From Tipula vernalis (taxonomy: Eukaryota; Arthropoda; Insecta; Diptera; Tipulidae), in contig OY282560.1 of NCBI GenBank assembly GCA_958295665.1, positions 146,622,091-146,686,090 on the forward strand: 64,000 nt of DNA, in the 5' to 3' direction. The position numbers and the translations under genes were made by a program. Every line of letters starts with the position of its first letter. Position 1 is the first letter of the stretch. Shown here in pieces: positions 20,893 to 34,100 of this stretch. The notes beneath the pieces were generated by a model that did no database searches, was not told the origin of the DNA, and saw only the letters and a list, made by a program, of their open reading frames with translations.

Positions 20893-22619
20893 TCAACCAT
20901 CGAAATCAGAGCATTTTAGATTTTTGCCGCCCAAAAACTTGTGGGCTATAGCACAGTTAATTTTCAATAAAATTGAATTTTCTAAGAATTGTTTAGAAAT
21001 AATCGAGCAATCAAAATGAAAATTTTCACAGCAATTACAGGTCCCGAAACCTATTGATAGAGGTATCAACCATCGTAATCGGACCATTTTAGATTTTTGC
21101 CGCCTAAAATCTTGTGGGCTATATATAGAACAGTTAATTTTCAATAAAATTGAATTTTCTAAGAATTGTTTAGAAATAATCGAGTAACAGCAATTACAGG
21201 TCCCGAAACCTATTCACAGAGGTATCAACCATCGTAATCGGAGCATTTTAGATTTTTGCCGCCCAAAAACTTGTGTGCCTGTAACACATTTAATTTTCAC
21301 CCAAATTGAATTTTCTAAGAAATGTTTAGAAATAATCGAGCAATCAAAATGAAAATTGTCACAGCAATTACAGGTCCCGAAACCTATTGATAGAGGTATC
21401 AACCATCGTAATCGGAGCATTTTAGATTTTTGCCGCCTAAAATCTTGTGGGCTATAGCACAGTTAATTTTCAATAAAATTGAATTTTCTAAGAATTGTTT
21501 AGAAATAATCGAGCAATCAAAATGAAAATTGTAACAGCAATTACAGGTCCCGAAACCTACTCACAGAGGTATCAACCATCGTAATCGGAGCATTTTAGAT
21601 TTTTGCCGCCCAAAAACTTGTTGGCTATAGCACAGTTAATTTTCAATAAAATTGAATTTTCTAAGAATTGTTTAGAAATAATCGAGCAATCAAAATGAAA
21701 ATTGTCACAGCAATTACAGGTCCCGAAACCTATTGATAGAGGTATCAACCATCGTAATCGGACCATTTTAGATTTTTGCCGCCTAAAATCTTGTGGGCTA
21801 TATATAGAACAGTTAATTTTCAATAAAATTGAATTTTCTAAGAATTGTTTAGAAATAATCGAGCAATCAAAATGAAAATTGTAACAGCAATTACAGGTCC
21901 CGAAACCTATTCACAGAGGTATCAACCATCGTAATCGGAGCATTTTAGATTTTTGCCGCCCAAAAACTTGTGTGCCTGTAACACATTTAATTTTCACTCA
22001 AATTGAATTTTCTAAGAAATGTTTAGAAATAATCGAGCAATCAAAATGAAAATTGTCACAGCAATTACAGGTCCCGAAAGTAATTGACAGAGGTATCAAC
22101 TATCGAAATCAGAGCATTTTAGATTTTGGCCGCCCAAAAACTTGTGGGCTATAGCACAGTTAATTTTCAATAAAATTGAATTTTCTAAGAATTGTTTAGA
22201 AATAATCGAGCAATCAAAATGAAAATTGTCACAGCAATTACAGGTCCCGAAACCTATTGATAGAGGTATCAACCATCGTAATCGGACCATTTTAGATTTT
22301 TGCCGCCTAAAATCTTGTGGGCTATATATAGAACAGTTAATTTTCAATAAAATTGAATTTTCTAAGAATTGTTTAGAAATAATCGAGCAATCAAAATGAA
22401 AATTGTAACAGCAATTACAGGTCCCGAAAACTACTCACAGAGGTATCAACCATCGTAATCGGAGCATTTTAGATTTTTGCCGCCCAAAAACTTGTGTGCC
22501 TGTAACACATTTAATTTTCACTCAAATTGAATTTTCTAAGAAATGTTAAGAAATAATCGAGCAATCAAAATGAAAATTGTCACAGCAATTACAGGTCTCG
22601 AAAGCTATTGATAGAGGTA
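20893..22619. repeat. Left satellite block with a 524-bp trimer periodicity
   Basis: Equivalent minus-strand frames at 21572 and 22096, and the next unit at 22620, are 524 bp apart, i.e. three monomers including one with the TATATATAGAAC insertion and one GTGCCTGTAACAC form. An equivalent frame at 20893 lies 679 bp before 21572, indicating one extra monomer. Confidence 0.75.
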
Positions 22620-25600
22620 TCAACCATTGTAATCGGACCATTTTATATTTTTGCCGCCCAAAAACTTGTGGGCTATAGCACAGTTAATTTTCAATAAAAT
22701 TGAATTTTCTAAGAAATGTTTAGAAATAATCGAGCAATCAAAATGAAAATTGTTACAGCAATTACAGGTTCCGAAACCTATTGATATAGGTATCAACCAT
22801 CGTAATCGGACCATTTTAGATTTTTGCCGCCCAAAAACTTGTGGGCTATAGCACAGTTAATTTTCAATAAAATTGAATTTTCTAAGAAATGTTTAGAAAT
22901 AATCGAGCAATCAAAATGAAAATTGTCACAGCAATTACAGGTCCCGAAAGCTATTGATAGAGGTATCAACCATAGTAATCGGACGATTTTTGATATTTGC
23001 CGCCCAAAAACTTGTGGGCTATAGCACAGTTAATTTTCAATAAAATTGAATTTTCTAAGAAATGTTTAGAAATAATCGAGCAATCAAAATGAAAATTGTT
23101 ACAGCAATTACAGGTTCCGAAACCTATTGATATAGGTATCAACCATCGTAATCGGACCATTTTAGATTTTTGCCGCCCAAAAACTTGTGTGCCTGTAACA
23201 CATTTAATTTTCACTCAAATTGAATTTTCTAAGAAATGTTTAGAAATAATCGAGCAATCAAAATGAAAATTGTTACAGCAATTACAGGTTCCGAAACCTA
23301 TTCACAGAGGTATCAACCATCGTAATCAGAGCATTTTAGATTTTTGCCGCCCAAAAACTTGTGGGCACAGTTAATTTTCAATAAAATTGAATTTTCTAAG
23401 AAATGTTTAGAAATAATCGAGCAATCAAAATGAAAATTGTCACAGCAATTACAGGTCCCGAAAGCTATTGACGAGGTATCAACCATCGTAATCGGACGAT
23501 TTTTGATTTTTGCCGCCCAAAAACTTGTGGGCTATAGCACAGTTGATTTTCAATAAAATTGAATTTTCTAAGAAATGTTAAGAAATAATCGAGCAATCAA
23601 AATGAAAATTGTCACAGCAATTACAGGTCCCGAAAGCTATTGATAGAAATATCAACCATCGTAATCAGAGCATTTTAGATTTTTGCCGCCCAAAAACTTG
23701 TGGGCTAGCACAGTTAATTTTCAATAAAATTGAATTTTCTAAGAAATGTTAAGAAATAATCGAGCAATCAAAATGAAAATTGTCACAGAAATTACAGGTC
23801 CCGAAACCTATTGATAGAGGTATCAACCATCGAAATCAGAGCATTTTAGATTTTTGCCGCCCAAAAACTTGTGGGCTATAGCACAGTTAATTTTCAATAA
23901 AATTGAATTTTCTAAGAAATGTTTAGAAATAATCGAGCAATCAAAATGAAAATTGTCAAAGCAATTACAGGTTCCGAAACCTATTGAACGAGGTATCAAC
24001 CATTGTAATCGGGCCATTTCAGATTTTTGCCGCCCAAAATCTTGTGGGCTATATATAGCACAGTTAATTTTCAATAAAATTGAATTTTCTAAGAATTGTT
24101 TAGAAATAATCGAGCAATCAAACTGATAATTGTCACAGCAATTACAGGTCCCGAAACCTATTCACAGAGGTATCAACCATCGTAATCGGAGCATTTTAGA
24201 TTTTTGCCGCCCAAAAACTTGTGGGCTCAGTTAATTTTCAATAAAATTGAATTTTCTAAGAAATGTTTAGAAATAATCGAGCAATCAAAATAAAAATTGT
24301 CACAGCAATTACGGGTCCCGAAACCTATTCACAGAGGTATCGACCATCGTAATCGGAGCATTTTAGATTTTTGCCGCCCAAAAACTTGTGGGCTACAGTT
24401 AATTTTCAATAAAATTGAATTTTCTAAGAAATGTTTAGAAATAATCGAGCAATCAAAATGAAAATTGTCACAGCAATTACAGGTCCCGAAAGCTATTGAT
24501 AGAGGTATCAACCATCGTAATCGGAATATTTTAGATTTTTGCCGCCCAAAAACTTGTTGGCTATAGCACGGTTATTTTTCAATAAAATTGAATTTTCTAA
24601 GAAATGTTAAGAAATAATCGAGCAATCATAATGAAAATTGTCACAGCAATTACAGGTCCCAAAACCTATTGATAGAGGTATCAACTATCGAAATCAGAGC
24701 ATTTTAGATTTTTGCCGCCCAAAAACTTGTGGGCTATAGCACAGTTAACTTTCAATAAAATTGGATTGTTTAAGAAATGTTTAGAAATAATCGAGCAATC
24801 AAAATGAAAATTGTCACAGCAATTACAGGTCCCGAAACCTATTAATAGAGGTATCAACCATTTAAATCAGAGCATTTTAGATTTTTGCCGCCCGAAAACT
24901 TGTGGGCTATAGCATAGTTAATTTTCAATAAAATTGAATTTTCTAAGAAATGTTTAGAAATAATCGAGCAATCAAAATGAAAATTGTCACAGCAATTACG
25001 GGTCCCGAAACTTATTGATAGAGGTATCAACCATCGTAATCGGAGCATTTTAGATTTTTGCCGCCCAAAAACTTGTGGGCTATAGCACAGTTAATTTTCA
25101 ATAAAATTGAATTTTCTAAGAAATGTTAAGAAATAATCGAGCAATCAAAATGAAAATTGTCACAGCAATTACAGGTCCCGAAAGCTATTGATAGAGGTAT
25201 CAACCATCGTAATCATAGCATTTTAGATTTTTGCCGCCCAAAAACTTGTTGGCTATAGCACGGTTATTATTCAATAAAATTGAATTTTATAAGAAATGTT
25301 TAGAAATAATCGAGCAATCAAAATTAAAATTGTCACAGCAATTACAGGTCCCGAAAGCTATTGATAGAGGTATCAACGATTTAAATCAGAGCATTTTAGA
25401 TTTTTGCCGCCCGAAAACTTGTTGGCTATAGCACAGTTAATTTTCAATAAAATTGAATTTTCTAAGAAATGTTTAGAAATAATCGAGCAATCAAAATGAA
25501 AATTGTCACAGCAATTACAGGTCCCGAAACCTATTGATAGAGGTATCAACCATCGTAATCAGAGCATTTTAGATTTTTGCCGCCCAAAAACTTGTGGGCT

Positions 25601-26740
25601 ATAGCACAGTTAATTTTCAATAAAATTGAATTTTCTAAGAATTGTTTAGAAATAATCGAGAAATCAAAATGAAAATTGTCACAGAAATAACAGGTCCCGA
25701 AACCTATTGATAGAGGTATCGACCATCGTAATCGGAGCATTTTAGATTTTTGCCGCCCAAAAACTTGTGTGCCTGTAACACATTTAATTTTCACTCAAAT
25801 TGAATTTTCTAAGAAATGTTTAGAAATAATCGAGCAATCAAAATGAAAATTGTCACAGCAATTACAGGTCCCGAAACCTATTCACAGAGGTATAAACCAT
25901 CGTAATCAGAGCATTTTAGATTTTTGCCGCCCAAAAACTTGTGGGCTATAGCACAGTTGATTTTCAATAAAATTGAATTTTCTAAGAAATGTATAGAAAT
26001 AATCGAGCAATCAAAATGAAAATTGTCAAAGCAATTACGGGTCCCGAAACCTATTGACAGAGGTATCGACCATCGTAATCGGAGCATTTTAGATTTTTGC
26101 CGCCCAAAAACTTGTGGGCTATAGCACAGTTAATTTTCAATAAAATTGAATTTTCTAAGAAATGTTTAGAAATAATCGAGCAATCAAAATGAAAATTGTC
26201 ACAGCAATTACAGGTCCCGAAAGCTATTGATAGAGGTATCAACCATCGTAATCGGAGCATTTTAGATTTTTGCCGCCCAAAAGCCTGTGGGCTATAGCAC
26301 AGTTATTTTTCAATAAAATTGAATTTTCTAGGAAATGTTTAGAAATAATCGAGCAATCAAAATTAAAATTGTCACAGCAATTACAGGTCCCGAAAGCTAT
26401 TGGCGAGGTATCAACCATCGTAATCGGACGATTTTTGATTTTTGTCGCCCAAAAACTTGTGGGCTATAGCACAGTTGGTTTTCAATAAAATTGAATTTTC
26501 TAAGGATTGTTAAGAAATAATCGAGCAATCAAAATGAAAATTGTCACAGCAATTACAGGTCCCGAAACCTATTGATAGAGGTATCAACTATCGAAATCAG
26601 AGCATTTTAGAGTTTTGCCGCCCAAAAACTTGTGGGCTATAGCACAGTTAATTTTCAATAAAATTGGATTTTCTAAGAAATGTTTAGAAATAATCGAGCA
26701 ATCAAAATGAAAATTGTCACAGAATTACAGGTCCCGAAAC

Positions 26741-29700
26741 CTATTGATAGAGGTATAAACCATCGTAATCGGAGCATTTTAGATTTTTGACGCCCAAAAG
26801 CTTGTTGGCTATAGCACGGTTATTTTTCAATAAAATTGAATTTTCTAGGAAATGTTTAGAAATAATCGAGCAATCAAAATTAAAATTGTCACAGCAATTA
26901 CAGGTCCCGAAAGCTATTGACGAGGTATCAACCATCGTAATCGGACGATTTTTGATTTTTGCCGCCCAAAAACTTGTGGGCATAGCACAGTTGATTTTCA
27001 ATAAAATTGAATTTTCTAAGAAATATTTAGAAATAGTCGAGCAATCAAAATGAAAATTGTCACAGCAATTACAGGTCCCCAAAATCTATTGATAGAGGTA
27101 TCAACCATCGTAATCAGAGCATTTTAGATTTTTGCCGCCCAAAAACTTGTGGGCTATAGCACACTTAATTTTCAATAAAATTGAATTTTCTAAGAAATGT
27201 TTAGAAATAATCGAGCAATCAAAATGAAAATTGTCAAAGGAATTACAGGTTCCGAAACCTATTGATAGAGGTATCAACCATCGTAATCGGACCATTTTAT
27301 ATTTTTGCCGCCCAAAAACTTGTGGGCTATAGCACAGTTAATTTTCAATAAAATTGAATTTTAGAATTGTTTAGAAATATTCGAGCAATCAAAATGAAAA
27401 TTGTCACAGCAATCACAGGTCCCGAAACCTATTGATAGAGGTATCAACCATCGTAATCGGAGCATTTTAGAGTTTTGCCGCCCAAAAACTTGTGTGCCTG
27501 TAACACATTTAATTTTCACTCAAATTGAATTTTCTAAGAAATGTTTAGAAATAATCGAGCAATCAAAATGAAAATTGTCACAGCAATTATAGGTTCCGAA
27601 ACCTATTGATAGAGGTATCAACCATCGTAATCGGAGCATTTTAGATTTTTGCCGCCCAAAAACTTGTGGGCTATAGCACAGCTAATTTTCAATAAAATTG
27701 AATTTTCTAAGAAATGTTTAGAAATAATCGAGCAATCAAAATGAAAATTGTCACAGCAATTACAGGTCCCGAAACCTATTGATAGAGGTATCAACCATCG
27801 TAATCGGAGCATTTTAGATTTTTGCTGCCCAAAAACTTGTGGTCTATAGCACAGTTAATTTCCAATAAAATTGAATTTTCTAAGAAATGTTTAGAAATAG
27901 TCGAGCAATCAAAATGAAAATTGTCAAACAATTACAGGTTCCGAAACCTATTGATAGAGGTATCAACCATCGTAATCGGACCATTTTATATTTTTGCCGC
28001 CCAAAATCTTGTGGGCATAGCACAGTTGATTTTCAATAAAATTGAATTTTCTAAGAAATATTTAGAAATAGTCGAGCAATCAAAATGAAAATTGTCACAG
28101 CAATTACAGGTCCCCAAAATCTATTGATAGAGGTATCAACCATCGTAATCAGAGCATTTTAGATTTTTGCCGCCCAAAAACTTGTGGGCTATAGCACACT
28201 TAATTTTCAATAAAATTGAATTTTCTAAGAAATGTTTAGAAATAATCGAGCAATCAAAATGAAAATTGTCACAGCAATTATAGGTTCCGAAACCTATTGA
28301 TAGAGGTATCAACCATCGTAATCGGACCATTTTAGATTTTTGCCGCCCAAAAACTTGTGGGCTATAGCACAGTTAATTTCCAATAAAATTGAATTTTCTA
28401 AGAAATGTTTAGAAAGAGTCGAGCAATCAAAATGAAAATGTCACACCAATTACAGGTCCTGAAACCTATTAATAGAGGTATCAACCATCGTAATCGGAGC
28501 ATTTTAGATTTTTGCCGCCCAAAAACTTGTTGGCTATAGCACAGTTAATTTTCAATAAAATTGAATTTTCTAAGAAATGTTTAGAAATAATCGAGCAATC
28601 AAAATGAAATTGTCACAGCAATTACAGGTCCCGAAAGCTATTGACGGGGTATCAACCATCGTAATCGGACGATTTTTGATTTTTGTCGCCCAAAAACTTG
28701 TGGGCTATAGCACAGTTGATTTTCAATAAAATTGAATTTTCTAAGGATTGTTAAGAAATAATCGAGCAATCAAAATGAAAATTGTCACAGCAATTATAGG
28801 TTCCGAAACCTATTGATAGAGGTATCAACCATCGTAATCGGACCATTTTAGATTTTTGCCGCCCAAAAACTTGTGGGCTATAGCACAGTTAATTTCCAAT
28901 AAAATTGAATTTTCTAAGAAATGTTTAGAAAGAGTCGAGCAATCAAAATGAAAATGTCACAGCAATTACAGGTCCCGAAACCTATTGATAGAGGTATCAA
29001 CTATCGAAATCAGAGCATTTTAGGGGTTTGCCGCCCAAAAACTTGTGGGCTATAGCACAGTTAATTTTCAATAAAATTGGATTTTCTAAGAAATGTTTAG
29101 AAATAATCGAGCAATCAAAATGAAAATTGTCACAGCAATTACAGGTCCCGAAAGCTATTGATAGAGGTATCAACCATTTAAATCAGAATATTTTAAATTT
29201 TTGCCGCCCGAAAACTTGTGGGCTAAAGCACAGTTAATTTTCAATAAAATTGAATTTTCTAAGAAATGTTTAGAAATAATCGAGCAATCAAAATGAAAAT
29301 TGTCACAGCAATTACAGGTCCCGAAAGCTATTGATAGAGGTATCAACCATCGTAATCGGACCATTTTATATTTTTGCCGCCCAAAAACTTGTGGGCTATA
29401 GCACAGTTAATTTTCAATAAAATTGAATTTTCTAAGAAATGTTTAGAAATAATCGAGCAATCAAAATGAAAATTGTCACAGCAATTACAGGTCCCGAAAC
29501 CAATTGATAGAGGTATAAACCATCGTAATCGGAGCATTTTAGATTTTTGCCGCCCAAAAGCTTGTTGGCTATAGCACGGTTATTTTTCAATAAAATTGAA
29601 TTTTCTAGGAAATGTTTAGAAATAATCGAGCAATCAAAATTAAAATTGTCACAGCAATTACAGGTCCCGAAAGCTATTGACGAGGTATCAACCATCGTAA

Positions 29701-30870
29701 TCGAACGATTTTTGATTTTTGGCGCCCAAAAACTTGTGGGCATAGCACAGTTGATTTTCAATAAAATTGAATTTTCTAAGAAATATTTAGAAATAGTCGA
29801 GCAATCAAAATGAAAATTGTCACAGCAATTACTGGTCCCCAAAAGCTATTGATAGAGGTATCAACCATCGTAATCAGAGCATTTTAGATTTTTGCCGCCC
29901 AAAAACTTGTGGGCTATAGCACACTTAATTTTCAATAAAATTGAATTTTCTAAGAAATGTTTAGAAATAATCGAGCAATCAAAATGAAAATTGTCACAGC
30001 AATTACAGGTCCCGAAACCTATTGATAGAGGTATCAACCATCGTAATCAGAGCATTTTAGATTTTTGCCGCCCAAAAACTTGTGGGCCATAGCACAGTTA
30101 ATTTTCAATAAAATTGAATTTTCTAAGAAATGTTTAGAAATAATCGAGCAATCAAAATGAAAATTGTCACAGCAATTACAGGTCCCGAAACCTATTGATA
30201 GAGGTATCAACCATCGTAATCAGAGCATTTTAGATTTTTGCCGCCCAAAAACTTGTGGGCCATAGCACAGTTAATTTTCAATAAAATTGAATTTTCTAAG
30301 AAATGTTTAGAAATATTCGAGCAATCAAAATGAAAATTGTCACAGCAATCACAGGTCCCGAAACCTATTGATAGAGGTATCAACCATCGTAATCGGAGCA
30401 TTTTAGAGTTTTGCCGCCCAAAAACTTGTGTGCCTGTAACACATTTAATTTTCACTCAAATTGAATTTTCTAAGAAATGTTTAGAAATAATCGAGCAATC
30501 AAAATGAAAATTGTCACAGCAATTATAGGTTCCGAAACCTATTGATAGAGGTATCAACCATCGTAATCGGAGCATTTTAGATTTTTGCCGCCCAAAAACT
30601 TGTGGGCTATAGCACAGCTAATTTTCAATAAAATTGAATTTTCTAAGAAATGTTTAGAAATAATCGAGCAATCAAAATGAAAATTGTCACAGCAATTACA
30701 GGTCCCGAAACCTATTGATAGAGGTATCAACCATCGTAATCGGAGCATTTTAGATTTTTGCCGCCCAAAAACTTGTGGTCTATAGCACAGTTAATTTCCA
30801 ATAAAATTGAATTTTCTAAGAAATGTTTAGAAATAGTCGAGCAATCAAAATGAAAATGTCACAGCAATTA
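26741..30870. repeat. Satellite block with a 2.76-kb segmental repeat
   Basis: A distinctive stretch at 26787-27053 recurs at 29547-29813 (offset 2760 bp, 16 monomers). Further right, 27618 matches 30554 with offset 2936 bp, showing that one additional monomer was gained in the second copy. This is unequal-exchange type structure. Confidence 0.75.
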
Positions 30871-31120
30871 CAGGTCCTGAAACCTATTGATAGAGGTATC
30901 AACCATCGTAATCGGAGCATTTTAGATTTTTGCCGCCCAAAAACTTGTTGGCTATAGCACAGTTAATTTTCAATAAAATTTAATTTTCTAAGAAATGTTT
31001 AGAAATAATCGAGCAATCAAAATGAAAATTGTCACAGCAATCACAGGTCCCGAAACCTATTGATAGAGGTATCAACCATCGTAATCCGACCATTTTATAT
31101 TTTTGCCGCCCAAAAACTTG

Positions 31121-34100
31121 TGGTGAGTTAATTTTCAATATAATTGAATTTTCTAAGAAATGTTTAGAAATAATCGAGCAATCAAAATGAAAATTGTCAC
31201 AGCAATTACAGGTCCCGAAACCTATTGATAGAGGTATTAACCACCGTAATCGGACCTTTTTAGATTTTCGCCGCCCAAAAACTTGTGGGCTATAGCACAG
31301 TTAATTTTTAATATAATTGAATTTTCTAAGAAATGTTTAGAAATAATCGAGCAATCAAAATGAAAATTGTCACAGCAATCACAGGTCCCGAAACCTATTA
31401 ATAGAGGTATCAACCATCGTAATCGGAGCATTTCAGATTTTTGCCGCCCAAAAACTTGTGGGCTATAGCACAGTTAATTTTCAATAAAATTGAATTTTCT
31501 AAGAAATGTTTAGAAATAATCGAGCAATCAAAATGAAAATTGTCACAGCAATTACAGGTCCCGAAACCTATTGATAGAGGTATCAACCATCGTAATCAGA
31601 GCATTTTAGATTTTTGCCGCCCAAAAACTTGTGGGCTATAGCACAGTTAATTTTCAATAAAATTGAATTTTCTAAGAAATGTTTAGAAATAATCGAGCAA
31701 TCAAAATAAAAATTGTCACAGCAATTACAGTTCCCGAAACCTATTGACAGAGGTATCAACCATCGTAATCGGATGATTTTATATTTTTGCCGCCCAAAAA
31801 CTTGTGGGCTATAGCACAGTTGATTTTCAATAAAATTTAATTTTCTAAGAAATGTTTAGAAATAATCGAGCAATAAAAATGAAAATTGTCACAGCAATTA
31901 CAGGTCCCGAAACCAATTGATAGACGTATCAACCATCGTAATCGGACCATTTTAGATTTTTGCCGCCCAAAAACTTGTGGGCTATAGCACAGTTGATTTT
32001 CAATACAATTGAATTTTCTAAGAAATGTTTAGAAATAATCAAGCAATTAAAATAAAAATTTTCAGAGCAAGTACAGGTCACGAAACCTATTGATAGAGGT
32101 ATCAACCATCGTAATCGGACCATTTTAGATTTTTTGCCGCCCAAAAACTTGTGGGCTATAGCACAGTTGATTTTCAATAAAATGGAATTTTATAAGAAAT
32201 GTTTAGAAATAATCGAGCAATCAAAATGAAAATTGTCACAGCAATTACAGGTCCCGAAACCTATTGATAGAGGTATCAACCATCGTAATCAGAGCATTTT
32301 AGATTTTTGCCGCCCAAAAACTTGTGGGCTATAGCACAGTTAATTTTCAATAAAATTGAATTTTCTAAGAAATGTTTAGAAATAATCGAGCAATCAAAAT
32401 AAAAATTGTCACATCAATTACAGGTCCCGAAACCTATTGACAGAGGTATCAACCATCGTAATCGGATGATTTTTGATTTTTGCCGCCCAAAAACTTGTGG
32501 GCTATAGCACAGTAGATTTTCAATAAAATTTAATTTTCTAAGAAATGTTTAGAAATAATCGAGCAATTAAAATGAAAATTGTCACAGCAATTACAGGTCC
32601 CGAAACCTATTGATAGAGGTATCAACCATCGTAATCGGAGCATTTTAGATTTTTGCCGCCCAAAAACTTGTGGGCTATAGCACAGTTGATTTTCAATAAA
32701 ATTGAATTTTCTAAGAAATGTTTAGAAATAATCAAGCAATTAAAATGAAAATTTTCACAGCAAGTACAGGTCACGAAACCTATTGATAGAGGTATCAACC
32801 ATCGTAATCGGACCATTTTAGATTTTTTGCCGCCCAAAAACTTGTGGGCTATAGCACAGTTGATTTTCAATAAAACGGAATTTTCTAAGAAATGTTTAGA
32901 AATAATCGAGCAATCAAAATGAAAATTGTCACAGCAATTACAGGTCCCGAAACCTATTGATAGAGGTATCAACCATCGTAATCAGAGCATTTTAGATTTT
33001 TGCCGCCCAAAAACTTGTGGGCTATAGCACAGTTAATTTCCAATAAAATTGAATTTTCTAAGAAATGTTTAGAAATAGTCGAGCAATCAAAATGAAAATG
33101 TCACAGCAATTACAGGTCCCGAAACCTATTAATAGAGGTATCAACCATCGTAATCGGAGCATTTTAGATTTTTGCCGCCCAAAAACTTGTTGGCTATAGC
33201 ACAGTTAATTTTCAATAAAATTGAATTTTATAAGAAATGTTTAGAAATAATCGAGCAATCAAAATGAAAATTTTCACAGCAATCACAGGTCCCGAAACCT
33301 ATTGATAGAGGTATCAACCATCGTAATCGGACCATTTTATATTTTTGCCGCCCAAAAACTTGTGGTGAGTTAATTTTCAATATAATTGAATTTTCTAAGA
33401 AATGTTTAGAAATAATCGAGCAATCAAAATGAAAATTGTCACAGCAATTACAGGTCCCGAAACCTATTGATAGAGGTATTAACCACCGTAATCGGACCTT
33501 TTTAGATTTTCGCCGCCCAAAAACTTGTGGGCTATAGCACAGTTAATTTTTAATATAATTGAATTTTCTAAGAAATGTTTAGAAATAATCGAGCAATCAA
33601 AATGAAAATTGTCACAGCAATTACAGGTCCCGAAACCTATTAATAGAGGTATCAACCATCGTAATCGGAGCATTTCAGATTTTTGCCGCCCAAAAACTTG
33701 TGGGCTATAGCACAGTTAATTTTCAATAAAATTGAATTTTCTAAGAAATGTTTAGAAATAATCGAGCAATCAAAATGAAAATTGTCACAGCAATTACAGG
33801 TCCCGAAACCTATTGATAGAGGTATCAACCATCGTAATCAGAGCATTTTAGATTTTTGCCGCCCAAAAACTTGTGGGCTATAGCACAGTTAATTTTCAAT
33901 AAAATTGAATTTTCTAAGAAATGTTTAGAAATAATCGAGCAATCAAAATAAAAATTGTCACAGCAATTACAGGTTCCGAAACCTATTGACAGAGGTATCA
34001 ACCATCGTAATCGGATGATTTTTGATTTTTGCCGCCCAAAAACTTGTGGGCTATAGCACAGTTGATTTTCAATAAAATTGAATTTTCTAAGAAATGTTTA

